DNA of 64,000 nucleotides, taken from positions 3,564,120-3,628,119 of the forward strand of contig NZ_CP031447.1 in the NCBI RefSeq assembly GCF_003391095.1, given 5' to 3'. Shown here piece by piece: positions 7,797 through 16,971 of the stretch. Positions within the stretch are counted from its first letter, which is position 1. Each line of letters begins with the position of its first letter. A model generated the notes under the pieces. That model did not search any database. It had not been told where the DNA came from and saw only the letters and a program-made list of their open reading frames with translations. This stretch comes from Austwickia chelonae (GTDB lineage: Bacteria; Actinomycetota; Actinomycetes; Actinomycetales; Dermatophilaceae). The position numbers and the translations under genes were made by a program.

Positions 7797-8653
7797 ACCG
7801 CTGAACCACGCTCCTTTCCCCTTGGTCGTCCACTGATGGGCACACATTCGAGACTTCTTGTGTCTCAGTCTCTTTCGGCCGACCGACAACGCTGTGACCT
7901 GCGTTTTCACGCGGGAGCCACGGGCGATGGCACTGATCGACACGAAAGCGTCACGCCTGTTTGAAGGTGCGGACAAGACACGCTAGGGCGATAACACACC
8001 TGCACTCAAGAACACCTGTGGGTAACGCTGTGGACAACTTGGGGATAAGTAGGTTCAGATCGGTGGAGAACGCCCGCAAGGTGTGGATGAAGCTGGGGAC
8101 AAGTGCGGCAATCCGCCACTGCTCGAGCCACTGACCGGCATGTATACGAGAAGTAGGCTGTTGAACAAAAAAGGTCGACCTCAAGCCAGCTATCTGAGAT
8201 GAATAATCTTGCCATTCGAGAGAGAGCCGCACCGGGACGACTCAGGGACGAAACTGAACGGCCGCCTGTTTAGCTCCATGACAGATATCCCCATCACGCT
8301 GTGGATACAGCTGTGGACAACCGGCTTACCCTCCTGCGCGGACCAGCCGAAAGAGTCACCGCAGGCCACTTCCCACACTCACACGCTGGGCCTTTGCCCT
8401 CTTGGGTCAAGAACACGTCAAATGTCCAGCTCACAGCCTTCTTGGGGATAACTCGCCGGTAGTAGCACCGACAGAACATGGATCACCACAGCAGGAAGAC
8501 TGCTCCACGGGAAATCGAGCATCCACTTGTCGACAGCAATGCGTACAACGCTCCCGATATGCGCAAACATCATTCACCAATGAAATTTTCCTGGTGGCAG
8601 AACACGCTGGCTCCTCACCCCGCCTTGCCGGATCACCCACATAGACTTCACCG
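7797..8653. promoter_or_regulatory. dnaB upstream region with a cluster of DnaA-box-like sites
   Basis: No gene is supported in these 857 bases between divergent dnaB and the MATE gene. It carries at least eight 9-mers at or close to TGTGGAYAA, the complement of the DnaA box: TGTGGGTAA 8017, TGTGGACAA 8029 (exact), TGGGGATAA 8040, TGTGGATGA 8082, TGGGGACAA 8094, TGTGGATAC 8300, TGTGGACAA 8312 (exact), TGGGGATAA 8443, and TTGTCGACA 8527 in the other orientation. The first eight all point the same way. It probably binds DnaA; whether as dnaB regulation, titration or an accessory origin is open. Confidence 0.6.
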
Positions 8654-8658
8654 GTGAA
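8642..8658 (+). promoter_or_regulatory. Leaderless promoter and palindrome at the MATE start
   Basis: TAGACT (8642-8647) ends six bases before GTG 8654, with no ribosome site, so the mRNA is probably leaderless. A perfect 12-bp palindrome TTCACCGGTGAA (8647-8658) covers the expected transcription start and start codon. A near copy, TTCACCAATGAA, lies at 8573-8584. They could be a repressor's operators. Confidence 0.45.
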
Positions 8659-10003
8659 TGCCGACGCGCCCACCGAGAAGACCCCTCACAGAGCGGTCAT
8701 CGCCCTCGCGCTGCCGGCCTTCTTCACCCTGATCGCCGAACCACTCTTCCGGCTGGCCGACTCAGCCATCGTCGGACACCTCGGCACCACACCCCTCGCC
8801 GGGCTCGGTATCGCAGGAGCCGTGCTCTCTACCGCAGCAGGCGTCTTCGTCTTCCTGGCCTATGGAACCACCGCGCTGGTCTCCCGCATGCTCGGCGCGA
8901 AAGACACCCGCGCGGCCCTCGGTGCAGGCCTCGACGGCATCTGGCTCGCCCTCGTCCTGGGGCTCCTCACCAGCGCCACCGTCGCCCTCGCCGCCGAGCC
9001 GCTGTGCCAGCTGTTCAACCCCTCACCGGCGGTCCTCCACGAAGCCGCCACCTATTTGCGCATCAGCGCCCTCGGGCTGCCCGGCATGCTCCTCGTCCTC
9101 GCTGCGGCAGGCATTCTGCGCGGGCTCCAGGACACCCGCACCCCCTTGATCGCCACCACCCTCGGATTCATCACCAACGCTCTGCTCAACCTGTGGTTCG
9201 TCTACGGCCTCGGCCTGGGGATCGCCGGCTCAGCCTGGGGAACGGCCATCGCCGAGAACGGCATGGCCATCGGCATGCTCGCTGTCGTCGCACACCACGC
9301 CCGACACCACCACGCACCCCTGAGACCCCACCCCCGAGGAGTCCTGCGCGCCGCCGCCAACGGAATGCCGCTCCTCGTCCGCACCCTCTCCCTACGCGGG
9401 GTCCTCCTGCTGACCACCTGGGCCGCCGTCGCACTCGGCGATATCCCCCTGGCCGCCTATCAAGTGACCACCAGCATCTGGGCCTTCCTCATGTTCGCCC
9501 TGGACTCCCTCGCCATCGCCGGCCAAGCCCTCACTGGACGCTCCCTCGGCGCAGGCGACCGGACAGCAACCCGAACCACCACCACCCTCATCTCCCGCTG
9601 GGGTGTCCTGGTCGGCATCGCCCTCGGCGCAGTCCTCCTCGCCCTTCACCGGCTCTTACCCGCGCTGTTCACCAGCGACCCCGCCGTCCACACCGCCATC
9701 AGCACCGCCCTGATCGTCATCGCACTGGGGCAGCCCCTCGCCGGGCTGGCCTTCGTCCTCGACGGCATCCTGATCGGTGCCGGTGACAGCATCTGGTTGG
9801 CTCGGACTCAGACGCTTCTCCTGGTCGGTTACGCACCACTCGCCGTCGCCATCCACCACTGGTCCACCACGCTGACCGGTCTCGGCCTGGACATCGCCAC
9901 TGCCACACTCTGGGTCGCTTTCCTCGTCTTCATGGCCGTGCGCGCACTCGCCCTCCATCACCGAGCCGCCCGCGAGGAATGGATGGTCGTCGGCATCCAC
10001 TGA
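8654..10003 (+). CDS. MATE family efflux transporter (DinF-like)
   Basis: The 449-residue product has about 12 hydrophobic segments in two homologous halves, the MATE layout. It starts with A-L-P-A-F-F-T-L-I-A-E-P-L-F-R-L-A-D, typical of the DinF branch, and includes L-G-T-T-P-L-A-G-L-G-I-A and the second-half G-A-G-D motif. These proteins export cationic drugs or metabolites using Na+ or H+ gradients; the substrate here is unknown. A MATE gene lies next to dnaB in many actinobacteria. Start GTG 8654 has a -10 element six bases upstream and no ribosome site. High third-position GC agrees with its neighbours to the right. Confidence 0.9.
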   Translation: MNADAPTEKTPHRAVIALALPAFFTLIAEPLFRLADSAIVGHLGTTPLAGLGIAGAVLSTAAGVFVFLAYGTTALVSRMLGAKDTRAALGAGLDGIWLALVLGLLTSATVALAAEPLCQLFNPSPAVLHEAATYLRISALGLPGMLLVLAAAGILRGLQDTRTPLIATTLGFITNALLNLWFVYGLGLGIAGSAWGTAIAENGMAIGMLAVVAHHARHHHAPLRPHPRGVLRAAANGMPLLVRTLSLRGVLLLTTWAAVALGDIPLAAYQVTTSIWAFLMFALDSLAIAGQALTGRSLGAGDRTATRTTTTLISRWGVLVGIALGAVLLALHRLLPALFTSDPAVHTAISTALIVIALGQPLAGLAFVLDGILIGAGDSIWLARTQTLLLVGYAPLAVAIHHWSTTLTGLGLDIATATLWVAFLVFMAVRALALHHRAAREEWMVVGIH

Positions 10004-10074
10004 CCGCCGCGACACGCCGAAGTACCCGACCGAGGACACGCCCGCCCCTGAACGCCCACCCTGTCCACCGGCAC

Positions 10075-10080
10075 TACTGT
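10075..10080 (+). promoter_or_regulatory. -10 element of a leaderless promoter (GntR gene)
   Basis: TACTGT is followed by six bases and GTG 10087. No ribosome site is present, which fits a leaderless transcript. Confidence 0.6.
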
Positions 10081-10086
10081 GGCCGC

Positions 10087-10857
10087 GTGACCGTGCCGCT
10101 CCCCATCCACATCGATCGCACCAGCACGCAGCCCCTCTATCTCCAACTCGCCAGACAGCTGCTCACCGGCATCGACAACGGCGAACTCGCTCCCGGCTCG
10201 CTGTTGGAGACCGAAATCGACCTCGCTCGGCGTCTGCATCTCTCCCGCCCCACTGTCCGTCGCGCCATCGCTGTCCTCGTCGACAAGGAACTCCTCGTCC
10301 GTCGTCGCGGGGTCGGCACCGTCGTCGCCACCGGGAAAGTACGTCAGCAAGCCGAACTCAACAGCCTCTACGACGACCTCAGCGCAGAACACCGCTCGCC
10401 CCGCACGAAGCTGCTCACCCTCGAAGAAGGGGCTGTGCACCATCAAGCAGCAGTCGCTCTGGGTCTGCCCTTGCGTGCCCCACTCATCCACATCACCCGG
10501 TTACGTTCTGTCGGAGACATCCCCCTGGCCATCCTGGAGAACTGGCTCCCCCCGGACAGCCCGGTGCTGCCTGCGCTCACCCCTGAACGTCTTGAACAGG
10601 ACGGCCTCTACTCGATCCTGCGCGCCGAGAAACTGGCTCCCCACACGGCCGAACAGACCTTCGGCGCCCGGAATGCGACCGGCGCAGAACGCAAACTGCT
10701 CGACCTCACCAGGGCCGACCCGCTGCTGACGATGTGGCGCAGCGCCTACGACGCCGACCACCAGATCATCGAATGCGGCGACCACCGCTACCGCGGAGAC
10801 CAATACAGCATCAGCGTCACCGTCGCCCTCGACGACGGCGAGGGGCCCCGTCGATGA
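10087..10857 (+). CDS. GntR family transcriptional regulator with UTRA domain
   Basis: The 256-residue product has an N-terminal winged helix (about 8-75, with L-S-R-P-T-V-R-R-A-I as recognition helix and R-R-G-V-G-T-V-V as wing) and a C-terminal UTRA effector domain (about 95-250), the HutC subfamily layout. UTRA domains bind small ligands such as amino sugars, histidine derivatives or trehalose phosphate; the ligand here is unknown. GTG 10087 is preferred to an upstream ATG at 9979, which would run into the MATE gene, because the leaderless -10 element precedes it. GTG 10093 is a second option. Possible targets are the MATE gene 83 bases upstream or the divergent galE area. Confidence 0.85.
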   Translation: MTVPLPIHIDRTSTQPLYLQLARQLLTGIDNGELAPGSLLETEIDLARRLHLSRPTVRRAIAVLVDKELLVRRRGVGTVVATGKVRQQAELNSLYDDLSAEHRSPRTKLLTLEEGAVHHQAAVALGLPLRAPLIHITRLRSVGDIPLAILENWLPPDSPVLPALTPERLEQDGLYSILRAEKLAPHTAEQTFGARNATGAERKLLDLTRADPLLTMWRSAYDADHQIIECGDHRYRGDQYSISVTVALDDGEGPRR

Positions 10858-10885
10858 GCGAGCGGATCACGACATTCACCAATGC

Positions 10886-11902
10886 TCACTCCTGATAGCC
10901 CTGTGGGTTAGCAGACTGCCAACGCCAGGAGGACTCGCAGATGTCGTCGATGGTGCGGGTCGCCTGCCAGCCCAGATCACGCTGCGCACGGCTGGGGTCG
11001 GCGTAGGTCTCCGCGAGGTCACCGACACGTCGATCCACCAGCTCGTAGGGGATCTCACGCCCACAAGCCCGTTCGAAGGCCTGCAGGAGCTCCAACACGC
11101 TGGTACCTCGTCCAGTGCCGAGATTCCACGTGTTGACCCGCGCCTCCGTCCGCTCAAGGGCGTCCAAGGCTGCCACATGCCCCACGGCCAGATCATCGAC
11201 ATGGATGTAGTCACGGACACCGGTACCGTCCGGAGTGGGATAGTCCCCGCCGAAGACACGTAACTTCTCCCTGCGTCCGACCGCCACCTGGGAGATGAAG
11301 GGGAGCAGGTTGTTCGGCGTACCCGAGGGGTCTTCACCGATCCGCCCCGACGGGTGCGCGCCGACCGGGTTGAAATACCGCAGCAGAGCGATCCGCCACC
11401 GTTCGTCAGTGGCCGCGACATCCCGGAGGATCTGCTCGATCATCACCTTCGTCCACCCGTACGGATTGGTCGCCCCGGTGGGCATGTCCTCGGCCATCGG
11501 AGGGGCCGCACCCTCTCCGTAGACCGTGGCCGAGGAGGAGAAGACCAGCCGATGTACGTCGTGGGCATCCATCGCCGCCACCAACGACAAGGTGCTACCA
11601 ATATTGTTCCGATAGTAAGCAATCGGCTGTTCAGACGATTCACCGACCGCTTTGAAGCCGGCGAAGTGGACGACAGCATCCACCTGCTCGTCCGCGAAAA
11701 GATCCATCGTGCGCTCCCGGTCCTCCACGCTGAACCGGTGCACGGTGATCGGGCAGTGCGCAAGCTCCTCGAGTCGAGGCACCACCAAGGGCGATGAATT
11801 CGAAAAATCGTCGACGACGATGACCCGATGCCCCGCCTCGACAAGGTGCAGCACCGTGTGCGATCCGATGTACCCGCAGCCACCCGTGACCACTACGCGC
11901 AT
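10886..11902 (-). CDS. galE: UDP-glucose 4-epimerase
   Basis: The 338-residue extended SDR protein has the N-terminal NAD-binding motif T-G-G-C-G-Y-I-G-S-H, the S-S-S-A-T-V-Y-G strand with the catalytic Ser/Thr region, Y-G-W-T-K as the YxxxK dyad, and the C-terminal W-Q/A-T-R-T-I-D-D-I part. It interconverts UDP-glucose and UDP-galactose and could supply galactose to the nearby surface polysaccharide. ATG 11902 is used rather than GTG 11905 because a TAGAAT -10 element sits exactly six bases upstream. It converges with the GntR gene. Confidence 0.95.
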   Translation of the reverse strand: MRVVVTGGCGYIGSHTVLHLVEAGHRVIVVDDFSNSSPLVVPRLEELAHCPITVHRFSVEDRERTMDLFADEQVDAVVHFAGFKAVGESSEQPIAYYRNNIGSTLSLVAAMDAHDVHRLVFSSSATVYGEGAAPPMAEDMPTGATNPYGWTKVMIEQILRDVAATDERWRIALLRYFNPVGAHPSGRIGEDPSGTPNNLLPFISQVAVGRREKLRVFGGDYPTPDGTGVRDYIHVDDLAVGHVAALDALERTEARVNTWNLGTGRGTSVLELLQAFERACGREIPYELVDRRVGDLAETYADPSRAQRDLGWQATRTIDDICESSWRWQSANPQGYQE

Positions 11903-11908
11903 CACCCG

Positions 11909-11914
11909 ATTCTA
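11909..11914 (-). promoter_or_regulatory. -10 element of a leaderless promoter (galE)
   Basis: TAGAAT on the minus strand, six bases before ATG 11902; there is no ribosome site. Confidence 0.6.
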
Positions 11915-12115
11915 GGCGTTTCTCCTACTTGCTCAAGGTATTTCACCTAAACCACGGATGTACTTCCCGCAGATGGAGCGCATGCTCGACACCCCACCCC
12001 GACACCTTGAGACGGGCGGTCGCCCACCGACCGGTCACAGCGCCGTCCACCCGCCGGACGGACGGACGTCCGTGCAGATCTACCCCAGCCCCTCAATACC
12101 TGACAACCTGAGCCC

Positions 12116-13504
12116 ATGAAGGCTGCCCTTGCACAGCCCACAACAGCCGCCCCCGCGCTACACCGCCACTTGTCGCCGGTCAGCGGCAATATCGCGCGCG
12201 CCCACATCGCGCCCATCCTCGGCCCCCGCGTGTGGTGGGTCGGCCCCCTCGACGTCGAAGGGCTCCTCCTCGGCGCACTCCAAGCAGCACTCACCGCGGC
12301 CAACAACCTCCTCGGACACGACCAGTTCGCGGTCGACGCCCACCAACTCGGCACCTGGACCGCCTCCCAAGAACACCTACGCGTCGACGGACGCAGCCTG
12401 CGCTCCACCGCACACGCCACCAAATTCTTCCCCTGCCACGACGGATGGTTACGCGCACACGACAGCCGACCTGGACACATCTGCCCGCTGGCAAAATGCC
12501 TCCACACCGACAGCCCCGAATCCCTGGCCCGAACGATGACCGCGCAACAAGCCGAACATCTCATCCGGGAATACGGCGGCACAGCAGCCGCTGTACGCAC
12601 GCCCCAGGAATGGCTGGCCTCAGAACCGGGCCGGGTCGTCAGTGCGCGCCCCTGGATCGACTTCACCGTGCCGAGCCCCTCCCCCACCCACACCCCTGAA
12701 CCACCCCGGCCTCCCGGGCTCCCCGGAATACGGATCATCGACCTGACCGACCTCACACTGGGACCAGCCGCAGCTCAGCTCCTGGCCTTGCTCGGCGCCG
12801 ACGTCCTCCGCGTCGTCCCCCCGAACCAGGAAGCACCGACCGGTCGGCAACTCGACACCGGATTCGGCAAACGCACCGCGGAAATCGACCTGAACTCCGA
12901 CTCCGGACGGTCCAGACTCGACGAGATCTTCTCCGAAGCCGACGCCGTCATCAGCTCCGGATACCGACGCCGAGACGCCAGTTCCGCCCTCGACAGCACC
13001 GCTATCGCCCGACGACACCCCCACCTGGCCGTCGTCGACATCACCGCTTGGGGAGACAGCGGTCCGTGGCAACACGAAGGCGGCTCCGACACGATCGTCC
13101 AAGCGGCGACCGGAATAGCCCAGCTGTACTCCCGCCCCGTACACAGCACCGAAGAACCGTCCGATGTGGACGGCACCGGCTCCACCCTCGTCTGGCGACC
13201 CGCGCCCCGCGAACCAGGGACCCTGCCGGTACAAGCCCTCAACCAGGCCACCGGATACGGAGCAGCAGCCGCAACCCTCGCCCTCATCGCGCGACGACAC
13301 ACCGAAGGCACCGCCGGCACCGCCCGGCTCTCACTGGCACGGACAGCACACGAGCTGCTCACTCTCCCCAGCCTGGACGGGCCGGCTCAGGACATCCCCG
13401 GCGTACTCGACGAGGTCGACTCCGAATACGGGGTCCTCACCTACGCCCGCCCGGCCGTCCTGACCGGAGGAATGCCCATGGACTACGCGGCTCCCCCAGC
13501 ATGA
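12116..13504 (+). CDS. CaiB/BaiF-like CoA-transferase family protein, probably without the catalytic Asp
   Basis: The 462-residue protein has its Family III CoA-transferase motif (I-R-I-I-D-L-T-D-L-T-L-G-P-A-A-A-Q-L-L) in the middle, near residue 205, followed by L-G-A-D-V-L-R-V-V and V-V-D-I-T-A-W-G-D-S-G-P-W. The first 200 residues look like a partial second copy of the fold. Where active family members have the nucleophilic Asp (G-x-x-V-D-V-S), this reads G-T-A-R-L-S-L-A, so normal CoA transfer is doubtful. A 12-bp palindrome (ACGGACGTCCGT, 12062-12073) lies upstream. The 3' end overlaps the convergent glycosyltransferase gene by 22 bases. Function unknown. Confidence 0.75.
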   Translation: MKAALAQPTTAAPALHRHLSPVSGNIARAHIAPILGPRVWWVGPLDVEGLLLGALQAALTAANNLLGHDQFAVDAHQLGTWTASQEHLRVDGRSLRSTAHATKFFPCHDGWLRAHDSRPGHICPLAKCLHTDSPESLARTMTAQQAEHLIREYGGTAAAVRTPQEWLASEPGRVVSARPWIDFTVPSPSPTHTPEPPRPPGLPGIRIIDLTDLTLGPAAAQLLALLGADVLRVVPPNQEAPTGRQLDTGFGKRTAEIDLNSDSGRSRLDEIFSEADAVISSGYRRRDASSALDSTAIARRHPHLAVVDITAWGDSGPWQHEGGSDTIVQAATGIAQLYSRPVHSTEEPSDVDGTGSTLVWRPAPREPGTLPVQALNQATGYGAAAATLALIARRHTEGTAGTARLSLARTAHELLTLPSLDGPAQDIPGVLDEVDSEYGVLTYARPAVLTGGMPMDYAAPPA

Positions 13505-14535
13505 TCCGTGCTCTCAGGCACGGACTTCTCCAGAACAGACACCGGCACCATCCTGCGCACCGTGCCATCCGGCAGCGGACGCGCATACTCCAGGAAGACT
13601 CGACCTGAAGCCCCGACGGCGATCCCCAACCCCCTCGCGGCCAAACGCAGACCCTTGGCCTGATGCTCCGGGCGACGGCAGACGAAACCTGCGCAAGCCC
13701 GAGCCGTCCCGACAACGCCACGAACCAGGCCCCCTGCACCCACCTGCACCCGACGGACCGGCGAAACCGAACCACCCGGGAAACCCGTGTCCAAGAGCCC
13801 GGTCGAGTTCCCGTGGCTGAACGCGCGAGTCAACACCCACCGACGGTTCGCCCGCGACCCCGGCACCTGGTCGACGACCGCAGCTTCCTCGCAATACACG
13901 ATCTGTTCGCCTGCAGCGGTCAACGTCCGGGTGAACAAGGTGTCCTCGCCACCGGTCATCCCCGTACGGACGTCGAAGACCAGCCCCATCCGACGAACCA
14001 CTCCCAGATCCACCAGCAGATTCGACGTCGGCGCAGCCTGCACCAGCGTCCCGGTGGGCCACGTGCGACGCTCGAAGAAACCACCGGTCAGAACCCAGGG
14101 ATCCAGGTCGTCCGGATAATCGGCCAACACCCGGCCCGCCACCGCAGCCGCCCCGGTGGACAGCCAAGTCCGCACCATCAACGCCAGCCAGAACGGATGC
14201 GGACGTTCGTCGTCGTCGATGAATGCCAACACGTCATCGTCCGCGCTCGCTGCCAACGCTCGGTTGCGTGCCGAGGCGATCCCTGGAGTCGGTTCGGAGA
14301 CATAGGTGACTCCGGGGAGAGCTGCCGCTTCCACCACGGGCGCAGCACCCCGGTCCGGGTCGTTGTCGATGATCAGAACCCGCCCGGTCGTTCCCTCGTC
14401 GAGATCCCGGATCTGTTCGACCAGCAGCGGCAGCAGCTCGGTCAGGTGATCATTGCGCCGGTAGGTCGGCACGGCCACGACCACGCGGATCTCTTGACCG
14501 GTGGCGCACCGAACCGGTGCAGACGTCTCATTCAT
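13483..14535 (-). CDS. Glycosyltransferase family 2
   Basis: The 350-residue product has a GT-A fold: [12 protein letters not shown] at the N-terminus, I-I-D-N-D-P-D, and the metal-binding F-I-D-D-D-E region near residue 110, then G-G-E-D-T-L-F as the acceptor/catalytic part. The C-terminal 100 residues are basic and amphipathic and may attach to the membrane. It is the last gene of the polysaccharide operon; its start ATG 14535 overlaps the rmlA stop by four bases, showing translational coupling. It probably adds a sugar to the lipid-linked repeat unit. Confidence 0.85.
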   Translation of the reverse strand: MNETSAPVRCATGQEIRVVVAVPTYRRNDHLTELLPLLVEQIRDLDEGTTGRVLIIDNDPDRGAAPVVEAAALPGVTYVSEPTPGIASARNRALAASADDDVLAFIDDDERPHPFWLALMVRTWLSTGAAAVAGRVLADYPDDLDPWVLTGGFFERRTWPTGTLVQAAPTSNLLVDLGVVRRMGLVFDVRTGMTGGEDTLFTRTLTAAGEQIVYCEEAAVVDQVPGSRANRRWVLTRAFSHGNSTGLLDTGFPGGSVSPVRRVQVGAGGLVRGVVGTARACAGFVCRRPEHQAKGLRLAARGLGIAVGASGRVFLEYARPLPDGTVRRMVPVSVLEKSVPESTDHAGGAA

Positions 14536-15422
14536 TCCCCAGGAACACCGACCTTGTCTCCGCGGGCCAACAGTTGCATCAGATATTCGCCGTATCCGGA
14601 CTTACGCAGCAGTTCGGCGCGTTCCTCCAAGCCGGTGTCATCGAGGAAGCCGCGCCGCCAGGCGGCTTCCTCTGGGCAGCCGACCTGAAGACCCTGTCTG
14701 GCTTGAATGGTCCGGACGAAGTCACCGGCGTCGTTGAGATCGGCGAAGGTCCCGGTGTCCAGCCAGGCCGTCCCCCGAGGCAGGGTCACCACTTTGAGTC
14801 GTCCCTGCTCCAGATAGGTCCGGTTGATGTCGGTGATCTCCAACTCGCCTCTCGCCGAAGGACGTAGGTGGCGGGCGATCTCCACGACATCGTTGTCGTA
14901 GAAGTACAGGCCAGGAATCGCATAGTGACTACGAGGCTGGACAGGTTTCTCCTCCAAGGAGATCGCGCGACCGTCACTGTCGAACTCCACGACACCGTAC
15001 GAACTGGGGTGGGCCACCCAGTAGGCGAAGATCAACGCTCCGTCGATCTGCTCGGCCAGGCTGAGATGAGTTCCCAAGCCCTGCCCGTAGAAGATGTTGT
15101 CGCCCAAGACAAGAGCCGCCGGGTGTCCGTCGAGGAAATCCGCCCCGATGGTGAAGGCCTGCGCCAGACCTTTGGGTTCGGGCTGCTGTGCGTAGGTGAT
15201 CGAGATCCCGAACCGGGAACCGTCGCCGAGGAGCCGAGCGAAGCTCTCCGAGTCGTGCGGAGTCGTGATGACGAGAATGTCCCGGATACCCGCCAGGATC
15301 AATGTCGACAACGGGTAATAGATCATCGGCTTGTCGTACACGGGAACGAGCTGTTTACTCACCCCCTGGGTGATGGGGTGCAGACGCGACCCTGTCCCCC
15401 CGGCCAGAATGATCCCGCGCAT
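14532..15422 (-). CDS. rfbA: Glucose-1-phosphate thymidylyltransferase
   Basis: The 296-residue protein (usual length about 290) makes dTDP-glucose from dTTP and glucose-1-phosphate, the first step of dTDP-rhamnose synthesis. Motifs are [30 protein letters not shown] and E-E-K-P. Two tandem ATG codons (15425 and 15422) follow AGGAAGG; the second has the better spacing and is used. rfbB and the rfbC-rfbD fusion, the rest of the pathway, are about 11 kb away on the other strand. Confidence 0.95.
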   Translation of the reverse strand: MRGIILAGGTGSRLHPITQGVSKQLVPVYDKPMIYYPLSTLILAGIRDILVITTPHDSESFARLLGDGSRFGISITYAQQPEPKGLAQAFTIGADFLDGHPAALVLGDNIFYGQGLGTHLSLAEQIDGALIFAYWVAHPSSYGVVEFDSDGRAISLEEKPVQPRSHYAIPGLYFYDNDVVEIARHLRPSARGELEITDINRTYLEQGRLKVVTLPRGTAWLDTGTFADLNDAGDFVRTIQARQGLQVGCPEEAAWRRGFLDDTGLEERAELLRKSGYGEYLMQLLARGDKVGVPGE

Positions 15423-15483
15423 CACATCGTCCTTCCTGCTCGGACCGCCAGCCCCGCCGACCGGCCCATCGTCTTCCTCGACC

Positions 15484-16971
15484 TCATCGGCGGATCAGAG
15501 CCACAGCGGAACGAACTTCGCCGATATCCATACGGACCCGACGAACCGCGAGCGCCGCCACCATGACCGCAGCGGCACCGGCCAGTCCGCCGGCCAGGAT
15601 CTGGGCCACGGACCACCATCCGGAAGTCAGGGTTACCGCCACCCATGCCGCACCACCTGACAGAGCGGCGATCACGATGATCCGCAGTGCGCCCAGGTAG
15701 AGGTCGTCCACGACGACACCGGCGCATCGCCCCATCCACCACAAGGACACCGGCCAGGTCACTGCGGGTGCCAGCGCATACCCGGCGGCTACTCCCACGA
15801 GGCCGAACCACGAGCCTGTGACGACGCAGGTGATCTTGATCGCGGAGGCGACGAAGGTGAATCGCATCAGGTCACGGGTCAATCCCTGGGACACGTAGAC
15901 CCAGTAGCCGACGAAGGCCAGGGTGTCGAAGGCGGCGGCGATCGCCAGCCAGGCCAGCAGGGGTGCGACCTGTGACCAGTCGGGGCCGAGGAGGAGGGCC
16001 ACGACTGGCTCTGCGGCTCCGGCCACCCATGCGAGCGCCACGACCAGCGTGTATCCGAGGCAGAGTTGGCCGCGGGCCAGGAATCGACGGTAGGCGATCT
16101 CGTCGTCCTGCAGGCGGGCGAAGACCGGTACGGCGACCCTGGTGATCGGGACGCGTACCAGGTTGTACGACTGCATGAGGAGTTGGAAGGCCCGGTTGTA
16201 GAGGCCTAGGGGGTCTTTTCCCAGGCGCAGACCGATGACGAAAGTGTCGGCGTTGTTCGCCGCGTATCCCACGAGTTGGCTGGCTACCAGGTACCAGCCG
16301 AAGGTCATGAAGGAGCGTACGTCGGTGCCCCGGCGGGGGCGTCCTGGCAGCCAGCGTGCGGTGGCCAGGAGTGCAGCCATCATCACCGCACCGGTGGCGA
16401 CCTGTTGAATCGCCAAGGCCCACACGCCACATCCTGCGGCGGCCAGTGAGATTGCCGTGGCAACCCCGCCGATTTGGGCCGCGACGTCGACGACGACCAG
16501 GGCCCCGAAGCGCAGTTCTCGCGTCAGCCCGGCCCGGTACTGGGTAGCTGCTCCGTTGAACACGAAGGTGAGTGCCAGGACCTGGCAGATCCCGGTCAGT
16601 GCTGGCTCGTCGAAGAGCAAGGCGACCAATGGTGCTGCGACGGCGAGGAGCACTGCCAGGAGGACGCCCAGCCCGGTGTTGATCCAGAACAGGGCGTCCC
16701 GTTCGTCGTCGGACAGGGTCGGTGCTTGGACGGCGGCTGAGCTGAGTCCGAAGTCGCGGAAGATCTCGCCGACGCCGATGATCACCATGACCATGGCGAT
16801 CAGGCCGTATTCGGAGGGTTGTAGCAGGCGGGCGAGGATCACGATGCTGCCGGTCTGGATCAGGACCCGCAGGATCTGTCCGCCCAGGCTGGTGGCGGCC
16901 CCTCTCATGGCGGCTCTGCCGAGGGCTGTTGTCTTCGACGGCGTAGGGGCCGTTTCTCCCTGCTCGGTCAC
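15484..16971 (-). CDS. Wzx-like polysaccharide flippase (MOP superfamily)
   Basis: The 495-residue product has about 13-14 hydrophobic segments. The region [13 protein letters not shown], the gap, then [12 protein letters not shown] is typical of the WzxC/lipopolysaccharide biosynthesis branch of the MOP superfamily. It should move the undecaprenyl-linked repeat unit to the outer face of the membrane. GTG 16971 overlaps the stop of the upstream GDPD gene by four bases. A 58-base gap separates it from rfbA. With the Wzz-like and Wzy-like proteins nearby it makes a Wzx/Wzy-type pathway. Confidence 0.9.
   Translation of the reverse strand: MTEQGETAPTPSKTTALGRAAMRGAATSLGGQILRVLIQTGSIVILARLLQPSEYGLIAMVMVIIGVGEIFRDFGLSSAAVQAPTLSDDERDALFWINTGLGVLLAVLLAVAAPLVALLFDEPALTGICQVLALTFVFNGAATQYRAGLTRELRFGALVVVDVAAQIGGVATAISLAAAGCGVWALAIQQVATGAVMMAALLATARWLPGRPRRGTDVRSFMTFGWYLVASQLVGYAANNADTFVIGLRLGKDPLGLYNRAFQLLMQSYNLVRVPITRVAVPVFARLQDDEIAYRRFLARGQLCLGYTLVVALAWVAGAAEPVVALLLGPDWSQVAPLLAWLAIAAAFDTLAFVGYWVYVSQGLTRDLMRFTFVASAIKITCVVTGSWFGLVGVAAGYALAPAVTWPVSLWWMGRCAGVVVDDLYLGALRIIVIAALSGGAAWVAVTLTSGWWSVAQILAGGLAGAAAVMVAALAVRRVRMDIGEVRSAVALIRR

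Noticed and set aside
8017..8535. Primary oriC between dnaB and the MATE gene
   Set aside because: The rpmH-dnaA side at the right edge is the conventional origin region in this phylum; the box cluster is reported as an open question instead of an origin call.
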